A stretch of 41,779 bases of DNA, taken from the NCBI GenBank assembly GCA_018818835.1, contig JAHIRD010000138.1, positions 1-41,779 on the forward strand. The letters run 5' to 3'. This DNA is from Pseudomonadota bacterium. GTDB taxonomy: Bacteria > Desulfobacterota > Desulfobacteria > Desulfobacterales > Desulfolunaceae. Shown here piece after piece: positions 8,665 to 16,390 of this stretch; the stretch's first letter is position 1, and the number at the start of each line of letters is the position of its first letter. The notes below the pieces were generated by a model, which had not been told where the DNA came from, did no database searches, and was given only the letters and a program-made list of their open reading frames with translations. The position numbers were made by a program, and so were the translations under genes.

Positions 8665-10233
8665 ATGAATAAACCTGTCACCAATCCCATCTTGTTTGAA
8701 CGGTTGCTATTTGAAATATCTTCAAAATTTGTTAACCTTCCGGCATCTGATGTGGACAAGGAAATCAATGCGGCCATCCGAAAAATCGTGGAATTTCTTG
8801 GGATTGACCAGTGTGTTTTCGGAGAATTCCGGGATGACGGCAGCTCACTGAAGATCAGTCACGGGTATACAACCTGCACCTGGCCGGAAACAGACGGCAT
8901 TATCCTCAATGACATTGCCCCCAATACCATATTACGCTTGAAACGGGGGGAAGTGGTCAACCTGTCCCAGCTGCCCCAGGATATCCCGGAAGACTGGCAT
9001 GAAGAGCTGGCCTATGCAGCCAAAGTGGGTCTTAAATCCTGTGTGGGCGTCAGCCTGAACGTCGGCGGTTCGGTTCTTGGGGTGATTATCTTTGAGTCCT
9101 ACCGGAGCTATCAGAACTGGACCGATCAATCCATCCAGCACATGAGGTTGCTTGCCCAGATTTTTGCCAATGCCCTGGAACGTAAACAGACCGATCTAAA
9201 ACTTCGCAAGGCCTTTGACAGAATCCATGAATTATCCGAACATCTCAAAGAAGAGAACCGGTACTTGAGGGAGACCATCAGCAGCCAGAGCCGTTATGAA
9301 AATATTATCGGCCGTAGCCCGGCCATGGGGTTTGTGCTTGGAAAAATCGAACAGGTGGCCGAGACGGATTCGACGGTTCTTCTCCTTGGTGAGACCGGGA
9401 CGGGAAAAACCCTGATGGCCCAACTGGTTCACCAGCTAAGCCGCAGAAAAAACAAAACCATGATCAAAGTGAATTGTGCCACCCTGCCGGCCAATCTTCT
9501 GGAAAGCGAATTATTCGGCCATGAAAAAGGAGCCTTCACCGGTGCGGTAACCAAAAAAATCGGCCGTTTTGAAATTGCCAACGGATCGACCCTGTTTCTT
9601 GATGAAATTGGAGAACTCCCCCTGGATCTCCAGTCAAAACTCCTCCGTGTCCTTGATGACGGAGAATTCGAACGCCTGGGGAATGCCACCTCTGTCAAAG
9701 TGGATGTGAGGATCATTGCTGCCACAAACAGGAACCTGGACAAGATGATCAGTGACGGGACATTCCGGTCTGATCTGTTTTACCGGTTGAATGTTTACCC
9801 GGTCCGCGTTCCCCCGCTGCGTGAGAGGCTTGAAGACATACCGGATATGGTGTGGTCCTTTACAAAAGAGTTCTGTAAAACCATGGGCAGGGATGTCACA
9901 CATATTCCCCAAAAAAATCTTGACGCTGTGATGAATTACGCTTGGCCCGGTAATATTCGTGAGCTAAAAAATGTGGTTGAAAACGCCATGATTTCAAATC
10001 AGGGAAACACACTTTACCTGTTACCCCCTGAACGATCCCAGACCCAGGACCAGGATGATCTGAGCTTTGAACGTGCTGAGCGGGCTCATATTATAAGTGT
10101 CTTGAAAAAGACCGGCGGCAGAATCAAGGGTAAAGGCGGGGCTGCAGATGCATTGATGCTTAAACCCTCAACCCTCTATTCCAAAATGAAGAAGTTAGGC
10201 ATTGATTCAGGTGCAGGCCCCATGTTGCAGTAA
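8665..10233 (+). CDS. Sigma-54-dependent transcriptional activator, GAF-AAA+-Fis HTH
   Basis: A 522-residue enhancer-binding protein. A GAF sensor domain (about residues 25-175) is followed by a coiled linker (about 180-205) and the sigma-54 AAA+ domain (about 215-440). The Walker A motif is GETGTGKT near 243, the sigma-54-contacting GAFTGA loop is intact near 290, Walker B is LFLDEIGEL near 310, and R-finger sequences follow. The C-terminal Fis-type HTH (about 468-515) starts [15 protein letters not shown]. It has no receiver domain, so it responds to a small ligand through GAF, not to phosphorylation. Its natural target is the downstream dehydratase operon, which has a -24/-12 promoter and matching dyad sites. 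The start is supported by AGGAAAAGG upstream. Confidence 0.93.
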   Translation: MNKPVTNPILFERLLFEISSKFVNLPASDVDKEINAAIRKIVEFLGIDQCVFGEFRDDGSSLKISHGYTTCTWPETDGIILNDIAPNTILRLKRGEVVNLSQLPQDIPEDWHEELAYAAKVGLKSCVGVSLNVGGSVLGVIIFESYRSYQNWTDQSIQHMRLLAQIFANALERKQTDLKLRKAFDRIHELSEHLKEENRYLRETISSQSRYENIIGRSPAMGFVLGKIEQVAETDSTVLLLGETGTGKTLMAQLVHQLSRRKNKTMIKVNCATLPANLLESELFGHEKGAFTGAVTKKIGRFEIANGSTLFLDEIGELPLDLQSKLLRVLDDGEFERLGNATSVKVDVRIIAATNRNLDKMISDGTFRSDLFYRLNVYPVRVPPLRERLEDIPDMVWSFTKEFCKTMGRDVTHIPQKNLDAVMNYAWPGNIRELKNVVENAMISNQGNTLYLLPPERSQTQDQDDLSFERAERAHIISVLKKTGGRIKGKGGAADALMLKPSTLYSKMKKLGIDSGAGPMLQ

Positions 10234-10255
10234 AGGTCTTGCCATCACACAACGC

Positions 10256-10293
10256 AGGTCGACATTTCGACCCTCAGGATGATATGTCGACCT
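10256..10293. promoter_or_regulatory. Inverted repeat with GGTCGA-N4-TCGACC dyad
   Basis: A perfect 10-bp inverted repeat AGGTCGACAT/ATGTCGACCT spans 10256-10293. Its left arm also forms the tighter dyad GGTCGA-CATT-TCGACC (10257-10272), which recurs with one mismatch at 10738-10753. It may be an activator-binding site, or simply a hairpin after the activator stop; a short T-run follows. Confidence 0.45.
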
Positions 10294-10396
10294 ATTTTTC
10301 ATTATCAGGAATATAATCCATCGAACAATCATCTTATATATATCATAATAACAGCCACTTAACCACTTACCTTCGGCCATGGCATATAAATAGCAA

Positions 10397-10551
10397 TCAA
10401 TGTTTACAACCACGACATGTGGTTTTTGTATGTTCCTGATCCCTTGGACACTCATCCTGTGGATCAGGTAGCCTATGTCCCCACGGCAAGACGTAAGTTG
10501 TCACAGTTTATTGGTTACACATCCGGCCCCACCCGGGGCCGGACCTTTTTT
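10397..10551 (+). ncRNA. Candidate structured non-coding RNA ending in a terminator
   Basis: No ORF fits, yet the strand carries consecutive hairpins: CCAC/GTGG around 10411-10423, CCTGATCC/GGATCAGG around 10435-10468, and a final GC-rich terminator at 10522-10551. A TATAAA at 10385-10390 could be its -10. I do not recognise the family. It could also be an extended 3' leader or trailer of neighbouring genes, because the terminator is about 290 bp past the activator stop. Confidence 0.35.
10522..10551 (+). terminator. Strong GC-rich rho-independent terminator
   Basis: Perfect 9-bp stem TCCGGCCCC/GGGGCCGGA, loop ACCC, followed by CC and a seven-base T-run. It separates activator-side transcription from the dehydratase operon. 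Confidence 0.9.
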
Positions 10552-10724
10552 AAATTCTTGATTTTTTGTCACCCGTAAGGAACTCATACGATTTATATCA
10601 CATCAGGCTCTGTCCATGATATACACCTCCCATAAAACAGATCACGATCGTCATAACGCGACGTACCATTTTCGACCAATCACGACCTTGTGCCCTGAAT
10701 CCCATGGAACTATCCACAGGTTTC

Positions 10725-10753
10725 CATATCGTCCTACGGTCGACATATCGTCC
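10725..10753 (+). promoter_or_regulatory. Putative enhancer (UAS) for the sigma-54 activator
   Basis: Two copies of CATATCGTCC (10725-10734 and 10744-10753) are 19 bp apart, about two helical turns. The second lies in the near-perfect dyad GGTCGA-CATA-TCGTCC (10738-10753). The pair lies about 90-115 bp upstream of the -24 element, the usual distance for activators of this type. A related CATTTTCGACC occurs at 10667-10677. Confidence 0.5.
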
Positions 10754-10840
10754 TTCTTCTTGATCATTTTACCTGATTTCCCCTTATCAAAATCTAAATT
10801 AATCAAATTAATTTAAATGGTTACAAATACAGAATCGTTT

Positions 10841-10856
10841 TGGCACACTAATGGCT
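10841..10856 (+). promoter_or_regulatory. Sigma-54 (-24/-12) promoter of the dehydratase operon
   Basis: TGGCACACTAATGGCT matches the consensus TGGCAC-N5-TTGCW, with GG and GC dinucleotides at exactly the required spacing and one substitution in the -12 half. It lies about 155 bp upstream of the chosen dehydratase start and downstream of the activator gene, so a leader of about 140 bases is expected. Confidence 0.75.
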
Positions 10857-11009
10857 AATATACCCTGGCAACTGGATGCTTGTGCCGGTTTTTCAGCAGA
10901 TTCTGCTGGACATCCCCATATGGCACAGGTGAGAAGCCTCCGGATCTGACATCAAACCATGTCCATCCGGTCAACTTACAATTCAACATCGTTAGATGAG
11001 GATGTCATT

Positions 11010-12476
11010 ATGCGAACCAAACAACAATATCGTGAAAATCTTTTGAAACTCAAACGCAACATTTACTTCAAGGGTGAAAAAATCGGACGCGACCATGAGG
11101 TGCTCCAACAGTCCATCAATGTTCTTGGCCATACCTTTGATGCAGCCATGGACCCTGCAACAAAGGATCTGTGTACAGCAAAATCCCATCTGAGCGGTGA
11201 GACCATCAACCGGTTCTGCCATATTCATCAATCCACCGATGACCTTCACAAAAAACAGGACATGACACGTACCTTGTGCCGGCACGTTGGATATTGCATA
11301 GGCCGATGCATGGGTGTGGATTCCATCAATGCCGTTAACTCCGTATCATTTGAAGCAGACAAAATGAACGGCGGTAATACCGAATACCATAAAAATTTTC
11401 TAAAATGGCTGGACAACTTCCAGAAAAACGATCTGATCGGAACCTGTGCCCAGACCGATGTCAAAGGAGAGCGGATGCTCAGGCCGTCCCAGCAGACAGA
11501 CCCGGATCAGTATCTGCATGTCGTTGAAAAGCGCAGTGACGGGATCGTTGTCAAGGGATGTAAAGTTCATATCACCCAGGCATCGATTGCCGATGAAATC
11601 ATGGTTTTGCCCACCCGGTCCCTTGGGCCTGACGAAACCGAATATGCGGTGGCCTTTGCCGTTCCTGCGGATTATGACGGGGTGACCCAGGTGATTCATC
11701 CCCACAACATGCGTAAACGTGAGCACTATAAGCGCGGATTCGATTTTGGAGCGGTGGATTCCTATGTGATTTTCGATAATGTTTTCGTGCCTTGGGACCG
11801 CGTGTTTCTGTGCGGTGAATACCAGCACGGTGGACTTTGTGCCCTTTTGTTCGCACTGTTTCACAGACATAGTTATTCAGGCTGCAAACCTGCCATCGGT
11901 GATGTCACCCTGGGTATGGCTGCCTTGGCTGCAGAGGTTAACGGCATTGAAAAATCATCCCATGTCAGGGAAAAACTGGCAAGTATCATCCAGATTTCTG
12001 AACTGGGCTATGCCGCCGGATTCACAGCATCCGAATTGGGAAAACCTGAAGTATATATTCCAGGAATGGGCCAAGTCCCCTACGGTCCAGGCTCATACAT
12101 CCCCAATTCCCTCTACTGTAATGTGGGCCGATGCCTGACCGGGGAAGCGGTTTTCCACGAGCAGGAAATCCTCTGTGATATTGCAGGTGGCATTCCCGCA
12201 ACCTTTCCCTTTGAACAGGACCTGATGAATAAAGATCTCAAACCCATCATGGAAAAATATTTGAAACGGAATGCCAAGATGCCCATTGAAGATCAGATCA
12301 AATTCTGGATGTATCTGAGTGACATGACCGTATCCGATTTGGCCGGTGGAATGAATTACGGCGGCTATCATGGCGGCGGCTCACCCATCATGGAGCAGAT
12401 TGCCATTACGTCACAATACGATATCCGCTTACGGAAAGAGCTGGTGAAAAAGCTGGCAGGCATGTCAACAAAATAG
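11010..12476 (+). CDS. 4-hydroxybutyryl-CoA dehydratase-like Fe-S flavoprotein (AbfD family)
   Basis: The family eliminates water from 4-hydroxybutyryl-CoA through a ketyl-radical mechanism using FAD and one 4Fe-4S cluster. From ATG 11010 the protein is 488 residues, close to the 490 of clostridial AbfD, and MRTKQQYRENLLKL aligns with the AbfD N-terminus. An upstream ATG (10959) would add 17 unmatched residues. All four cluster ligands are present: Cys96 and Cys100 (CIGRC), and His285 and Cys292 (HRHSYSGC). By my recall of the family, the active-site Tyr in SYSGC and the Glu in CGEYQ are kept. The Gln between the first cysteines is Gly here, and the catalytic Glu before HGxGSP appears as Gly (YGGYHGGGSP). 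A different hydroxyacyl-CoA substrate is therefore possible. First gene of the sigma-54-controlled operon. Confidence 0.85.
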   Translation: MRTKQQYRENLLKLKRNIYFKGEKIGRDHEVLQQSINVLGHTFDAAMDPATKDLCTAKSHLSGETINRFCHIHQSTDDLHKKQDMTRTLCRHVGYCIGRCMGVDSINAVNSVSFEADKMNGGNTEYHKNFLKWLDNFQKNDLIGTCAQTDVKGERMLRPSQQTDPDQYLHVVEKRSDGIVVKGCKVHITQASIADEIMVLPTRSLGPDETEYAVAFAVPADYDGVTQVIHPHNMRKREHYKRGFDFGAVDSYVIFDNVFVPWDRVFLCGEYQHGGLCALLFALFHRHSYSGCKPAIGDVTLGMAALAAEVNGIEKSSHVREKLASIIQISELGYAAGFTASELGKPEVYIPGMGQVPYGPGSYIPNSLYCNVGRCLTGEAVFHEQEILCDIAGGIPATFPFEQDLMNKDLKPIMEKYLKRNAKMPIEDQIKFWMYLSDMTVSDLAGGMNYGGYHGGGSPIMEQIAITSQYDIRLRKELVKKLAGMSTK

Positions 12477-12497
12477 CGCCTGAGCATAAACGTGTCG

Positions 12498-12547
12498 GAT
12501 CTGACCTGGTCCCAAGGTGATGTCAAGGCCCTGACCCGGGTCAGATC
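12498..12547 (+). other. Intercistronic stem structure between dehydratase and small ORF
   Basis: GATCTGACC (12498-12506) pairs perfectly with GGTCAGATC (12539-12547), and the right arm contains the 14-bp palindrome CTGACCCGGGTCAG (12531-12544). Without a U-tract it is more likely an mRNA-processing or stability element than a full terminator. Confidence 0.5.
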
Positions 12548-12580
12548 ATTCATCAACCCAAGGTAAAGAGAGGTGACATC

Positions 12581-12751
12581 ATGAGTGAGAAAAAAATTGT
12601 TTCACCCCCGAAAAAACCCCATGAAATAGCCATGGAAAACGAAACAAACGATGATATCCAACGGGTTCTGTTGGAACAGCAGAGCCGGATTATCAATGAA
12701 GTAAACTCAAATATCAACGCTGAAAACGGCAGGAGTAATGATGAGAATTGA
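12581..12751 (+). CDS. Small charged orphan protein in the dehydratase operon (56 aa)
   Basis: ATG 12581 follows AAAGAGAGGTGACATC, an acceptable ribosome-binding site. It opens a 56-residue frame beginning MSEKKIVSPPKKPHEIAMEN and ending NAENGRSNDEN, which overlaps the next gene start by 14 bp. The protein is very hydrophilic, with no Cys, no signal and no membrane segment. A central amphipathic stretch (DDIQRVLLEQQSRIINEVNS) may form one helix. No family recognised. Position and overlap suggest a translationally coupled accessory or adaptor of the dehydratase or dehydrogenase. It could be non-coding, but the codon pattern resembles its neighbours. Confidence 0.6.
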   Translation: MSEKKIVSPPKKPHEIAMENETNDDIQRVLLEQQSRIINEVNSNINAENGRSNDEN

Positions 12752-13649
12752 ATCCATCAAAAAAATACTGATTCTGGGCGCAGGGACCATGGGCCAGCAG
12801 ATCGGCTTTGTCTGCGCCCTCCACGGGTATGATGTCGTGATCTACGACATCTCGGAAACCATGCTTGCAACCGCTGAAAAATATATCCGGAAAAGCACCG
12901 GAACCATGGGACTATACGGGGCCTTCACTCCCCAGGAATATGAGTCGGCTGTCAAACGGATACAATACACAAGCAATCCAAAGGAAGCGGCGGATGGGGT
13001 GGATCTTGTCAACGAATCCGTTCCCGAAGATCCGGGATTGAAAGGACAGATTTTCAGCCAGTTCAATGCGCTCTGTCCTCCGGATACCATTTTCACCACA
13101 AACACCTCCTCCCTTGTCCCCTCGATGTTTGCCCAGGCCACCGGGCGACCGGACAAGTTCTGTGCTCTCCATTTCCATGTTGTGAATATGACCAAAATTG
13201 TCGATGTCATGCCCCATCCCGGAACATCGTCCGAGACCCTTGAAACCGTCATCGAATTTGCAAAACGCATCGGGCAGATTCCCATTGCCCTGAGCAGCGA
13301 GCACTATGGCTATGTGTACAACCACATGCTGATGTCCCTTCTGGATTCGGCCCTGTCCATCGCATCCCGTGGGGTTGCAACGGTAGAAGATATTGACCGG
13401 TCTTGGATGGGGGTGATGAATACGGCCATTGGACCCTTCGGCATCATGGACAGCATCGGATTGATGACCTCGTACAAAATCACCGATTTCTGGGCCAATG
13501 TGAAAAAAGATAAAAAAGCCATGGCAAACGCAGCGTTTATCAAACAATACGTGGATCAGGGAAAGCTTGGGATCAAAACCGGTGAAGGATTTTATTCATA
13601 CCCGAACCCGTCCTATGCACATCCGGCCTTTATCAGCAGCAATGTGTGA
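12738..13649 (+). CDS. 3-hydroxyacyl-CoA dehydrogenase-like NAD-binding protein
   Basis: Probably oxidises a 3-hydroxyacyl-CoA (or related beta-hydroxy acid) with NAD+. The 303-residue protein has an N-terminal Rossmann motif ILGAGTMGQQIG (residues 10-21), the NTSSL active-site strand (about 120) and a His in LHFHVVN where family members have HFFNP. The C-terminal helical domain includes GPFGIMDSIGL and the closing G-x-G-FYSYP segment. The altered HFHVVN/VDVMPH block places it in a divergent branch, nearer gulonate/carnitine-dehydrogenase-like relatives than FadB, so the substrate is uncertain. Starts ATG 12738 or 12741 behind AGGAG. It lies in the AbfD-like operon, consistent with a hydroxyacyl-CoA to ketoacyl-CoA route. 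Confidence 0.85.
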   Translation: MMRIESIKKILILGAGTMGQQIGFVCALHGYDVVIYDISETMLATAEKYIRKSTGTMGLYGAFTPQEYESAVKRIQYTSNPKEAADGVDLVNESVPEDPGLKGQIFSQFNALCPPDTIFTTNTSSLVPSMFAQATGRPDKFCALHFHVVNMTKIVDVMPHPGTSSETLETVIEFAKRIGQIPIALSSEHYGYVYNHMLMSLLDSALSIASRGVATVEDIDRSWMGVMNTAIGPFGIMDSIGLMTSYKITDFWANVKKDKKAMANAAFIKQYVDQGKLGIKTGEGFYSYPNPSYAHPAFISSNV

Positions 13650-13701
13650 ACACAAAGATATTTAAGGGCCATAATGAGCCCATGAACACAGGAGGAAGCA
13701 C

Positions 13702-14457
13702 ATGGTGACATTTTCACTAAAAAATAAAATTGCCCTGATCACCGGCGCCAGCCGGGGAATCGGAGAGGATATTGCCCAGACACTTGCATCACAAGGGGCA
13801 CACTGCATTCTTGTCAGCAGAAAAATAGATGATCTTGAACGCGTTGTTTCGCTTATCAAGGACCAGGGCGGCTCAGCTACGGCCATGGCATGCAACATGG
13901 GGGACCTGGCACAAATTCAATCCCTGATGCAGCAGGTGGAAAAGGAACACGGCCGTCTGGATATTCTTGTGAACAATGCAGCGGCCAATCCCTATTTCGG
14001 AATGATGATCAATGCCGAGGAATGGGCATGGGACAAAACCCATCAGGTCAACCTCAAAGGGCCCTTTTTTATGACCCAGCTTGGAGCAAGGCTCATGAAA
14101 GACACCGGCGGATCCATTGTCAATGTCTCATCGGTGAACGGCGTCAGGCCGGCCATGATGCAGGGAATTTATTCCATTACCAAAGCAGCCCTGATTTCCA
14201 TGACAAAAGCCTTTGCAAAGGAGCTCGCACCCTACAATATACGGGTGAACGCCCTGCTCCCAGGCATGACCGAAACCAAATTTTCAAGTGCGATCACCGA
14301 GAATAAAGAGGTTGAAAAAGCGGTTATTGCCCAAATTCCATTAAAGCGGATTGCCAAGCCCTCTGAAATGTCAGGGGCTGTGCTTTACCTGGTATCCGAT
14401 GCCTCATCCTACACCACAGGCAGTTGTATCACCTGTGACGGCGGTATGCTGGCATAG
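13702..14457 (+). CDS. SDR-family oxidoreductase (3-ketoacyl reductase/hydroxyacid dehydrogenase-like)
   Basis: A 251-residue classical short-chain dehydrogenase. The cofactor motif is TGASRGIG (residues 14-21), NNAA lies near 93, and the catalytic Ser is in NVSSVNG near 140. The YxxxK pair is in YSITKAAL near 155-159, and a C-terminal TGSCITCDGGM motif closes the fold. An Arg/Lys pair at the end of beta-2 (VSRKID) suggests NADP(H) preference. It is the last gene of the sigma-54 operon, 52 bp after the preceding gene and with its own AGGAGG. It probably interconverts an alcohol or semialdehyde with a ketone or hydroxyacyl intermediate of the same pathway; the substrate cannot be read from sequence. 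Confidence 0.88.
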   Translation: MVTFSLKNKIALITGASRGIGEDIAQTLASQGAHCILVSRKIDDLERVVSLIKDQGGSATAMACNMGDLAQIQSLMQQVEKEHGRLDILVNNAAANPYFGMMINAEEWAWDKTHQVNLKGPFFMTQLGARLMKDTGGSIVNVSSVNGVRPAMMQGIYSITKAALISMTKAFAKELAPYNIRVNALLPGMTETKFSSAITENKEVEKAVIAQIPLKRIAKPSEMSGAVLYLVSDASSYTTGSCITCDGGMLA

Positions 14458-14473
14458 GACAGAGTGTAACGTA

Positions 14474-14659
14474 TCAAGGAGTCTTTATGTCGCCTTTGTT
14501 GTCTTTTATGGGGTTGAAATATTCTTTTTCATAGCCGCAGTAGGGACAGATCCAATCGTCCGGAAGGTCGTTGAAGTCCGTTCCGGGGGGGGTATGGGTG
14601 GATTTTTCCCCATTTGCAGGATCATATATGTAGCCGCAAGGGCATTTATATCGTGTCAT
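14474..14659 (-). CDS. Rubredoxin with shortened first cysteine knuckle (C-P-C)
   Basis: A small one-electron carrier, 61 residues. The C-terminal knuckle is normal ([15 protein letters not shown]) and the core signature GYIYDP and [13 protein letters not shown] is intact. The first metal loop reads [11 protein letters not shown], so the two cysteines are separated by one residue instead of the usual two. The nucleotide sequence (TGC CCT TGC GGC) leaves no alternative reading. The iron site may therefore be distorted or shifted in potential. An acidic/polar tail ([10 protein letters not shown]) extends past the usual 53 residues. It overlaps the upstream DUF3786 gene by 4 bp (ATGA), so the two are translationally coupled. 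Confidence 0.88.
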   Translation of the reverse strand: MTRYKCPCGYIYDPANGEKSTHTPPGTDFNDLPDDWICPYCGYEKEYFNPIKDNKGDIKTP

Positions 14660-15489
14660 ATCTTGGGTGAATCACCGCACAAAAGTTGTCTGATCCGTTC
14701 ACTCAGAAACATAATGGATTCGATATCCAGGTGTTCGGTGATGGTTTCATCAAACATCAGTTTCACCTGGGGTTCAAACTCCTCACCCGGAACGCTGTCC
14801 CAGAATAGAAGCACCACAGGCACCCTGGGAAGGGGCGTAAAGAGGACTGAAATGTCCGCCGTCCCTTCTTCTTTGGGCAAAAGGGTACCGCCCAATGCCA
14901 GGGCTTTGTCACGCAGCTCTTCTTTTTTCCCTGCAAAATGTTCAATCAAAGGTTCTTCAACCGAGGTTGTCATGGAGATGATTTTTGATACGGTATTGGG
15001 GAACTGAACAAAGCCTTTCCAGACACCCCTGGGTTTGGACTTGCCGCCCTGGGCCAGATGATTCAAAATAAACACCTGCTCCCAGCGGGTCAGATCAGCC
15101 CCATCTGCAAGGGTCATCTTATCACCGAAAATAAGGACATAATTCTTGAAATAGGGAAGCTTCAAGCCCATACCAAGGTCACTTTCAATGATTTCGCCTC
15201 CAACCCGCTCGGGAAGGTCCTTGATATCCATGGAAGAGGCCCGTGATCTTGCCCAGGCCAGGGCATCTTCGGCAAGATCCCGTTTCAACCATTTTCCCTG
15301 GGCATACTGTTCTTCCAGTTCTTTTTCACATGAAGCCAGAACATCAGCGGGGATATGGGGACAGTTTTTTAGCGGGTGTTTTTCCGACACCACCATGCTT
15401 GCAAAGGCAAGACAGGTTGGAAAACCACAGTCTTTACAGTTGGTCCGGGGAAGAATATCCCGATACAGGTTCACCACAGATAAGGCCAT
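14656..15489 (-). CDS. DUF3786 protein with N-terminal Fe-S cluster domain
   Basis: A 277-residue cytoplasmic protein. Residues about 13-45 carry the Fe-S signature [14 protein letters not shown] with a later Cys in LKNCPH, the small 4Fe-4S domain also found in corrinoid Fe-S proteins and RnfB. The remaining 210 residues match the DUF3786 type, with [18 protein letters not shown] and a C-terminal metal-free helical section ending [13 protein letters not shown]. Function unknown. The family is largely confined to anaerobes with C1 or corrinoid chemistry; a role in activating or reducing a corrinoid or methyltransferase is a reasonable guess only. It is cotranscribed with ferredoxin (12-bp gap) and rubredoxin (4-bp overlap). 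Confidence 0.8.
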   Translation of the reverse strand: MALSVVNLYRDILPRTNCKDCGFPTCLAFASMVVSEKHPLKNCPHIPADVLASCEKELEEQYAQGKWLKRDLAEDALAWARSRASSMDIKDLPERVGGEIIESDLGMGLKLPYFKNYVLIFGDKMTLADGADLTRWEQVFILNHLAQGGKSKPRGVWKGFVQFPNTVSKIISMTTSVEEPLIEHFAGKKEELRDKALALGGTLLPKEEGTADISVLFTPLPRVPVVLLFWDSVPGEEFEPQVKLMFDETITEHLDIESIMFLSERIRQLLCGDSPKI

Positions 15490-15501
15490 AGCTTTTTTAC
15501 C

Positions 15502-15693
15502 TTAAATTTCTTCACAATGGATGCAATCTGCTGGACAATGCTTTATCACATCACGGATACGGTCTTCGGGATAGTGTTCCATGTCAGCGATCTCCACAAA
15601 ACCCGCATCGTTCATGCCAAACACCTTCGGCCAGAGTTCTGTGCATATGCCGCAAAGGGTACATTCACTTAAATCCACAAAGGGTTTTTTCAT
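15502..15693 (-). CDS. Single-cluster 4Fe-4S ferredoxin
   Basis: A 63-residue ferredoxin, MKKPFVDLSECTLCGICTEL onward. CTLCGIC supplies three cluster ligands and a C-terminal CPADC the fourth; an extra CIHC pair near the end has no evident partner cluster. The acidic middle is typical of Desulfovibrio-type mono-cluster ferredoxins. Low-potential electron donor, probably to the adjacent DUF3786 protein. ATG 15693 is preferred because GGAAGG lies ten bases upstream; a GTG nine bases earlier is possible. Confidence 0.88.
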   Translation of the reverse strand: MKKPFVDLSECTLCGICTELWPKVFGMNDAGFVEIADMEHYPEDRIRDVIKHCPADCIHCEEI

Positions 15694-15807
15694 CACAACC
15701 ACCCTTCCTGTTCATCAGAACACTGCCGGAAGAGATAACATAATCATAATCCCTGCCGACAGCATGTCTTTTCTTTTAAAAGCGCACCCTTTCAAGGATT
15801 TCGCCCA

Positions 15808-15987
15808 TCAGGCTTTCCCAGCCTTCTTACACTTGGACAGATCCAGATCCGTGCCGCATGCGGTACATTTATGTTTTTTGTTCATCTCATCACCAAAAAT
15901 CTCGTTTGCCTTTCCACATGAGGGGCAATCACAGCTGAACGTACTTAACGATTTGTTGAGTTCATTTCCAGGGCATCTTGTATCCAT
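15808..15987 (-). CDS. Small zinc-ribbon-like protein (59 aa)
   Basis: Start ATG 15987 behind AGGAGGATGGAAC gives MDTRCPGNELNKSLSTFSCD, then a four-cysteine ribbon: CPSCG, sixteen residues, CTACG. Additional Cys residues (CDC, SKC) may tune metal binding. The lysine-rich end (SKCKKAGKA) could contact nucleic acid, or it may be an iron-binding rubredoxin-like knuckle. It follows cydAB and a 71-residue protein on the same strand, so a link to oxygen or redox stress is plausible but unproven. Confidence 0.7.
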   Translation of the reverse strand: MDTRCPGNELNKSLSTFSCDCPSCGKANEIFGDEMNKKHKCTACGTDLDLSKCKKAGKA

Positions 15988-16120
15988 GTTCCATCCTCCT
16001 TAAAAAAGTTTTAAAGTGGCAGGTCGGACGTCGAACACACTCGCCTGCCATGAACCACGAGACTTATCCTCACAAAAAGACTGCACATTATACATAAAGG
16101 AAGCCTTTTTCACACCCCTG

Positions 16121-16336
16121 TCAGTCATGGGGGGATTCATGCCACCAGCCTTTGCGAATGTGAGCAATCTTCTCTTTTTCAGCAAGCTGCTTGATCTTGT
16201 ATGCCGAATCACGGATGACTCCAAACATGATCCCGCAGCCGCTGTCTTCACGCTCTTCATCTCCTTTATCAGCAAGATCGAGCATTTGATTCACCAGCAA
16301 AAGAGTGGCTTTGATATTCAGGTTACATTTTCTCAC
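16121..16336 (-). CDS. Small conserved protein downstream of cydAB (71 aa)
   Basis: A GTG start at 16336 (GGAG nine bases upstream) gives a soluble 71-residue protein. A helical N-terminus (IKATLLLVNQMLDLADKGDE) precedes REDSGCGIMFGVIRDSAYKI and ends in KKGWWH-like KGWWHESPHD. A single Cys and a Trp pair are the only conspicuous residues. I recall similar small proteins in other sulfate reducers, but no function is known. It lies 54 bp after cydB on the same strand and is probably cotranscribed. Confidence 0.65.
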   Translation of the reverse strand: MRKCNLNIKATLLLVNQMLDLADKGDEEREDSGCGIMFGVIRDSAYKIKQLAEKEKIAHIRKGWWHESPHD

Positions 16337-16390
16337 GGCTTAATACTCCATCGTTATAATGAGTATCAGTTCAAATATCATGCCAACCCC

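Noticed and set aside
10959-11009. Earlier start (ATG 10959) for the AbfD-like dehydratase
   Set aside because: The 17 extra residues have no counterpart in AbfD and the family N-terminus begins at ATG 11010.
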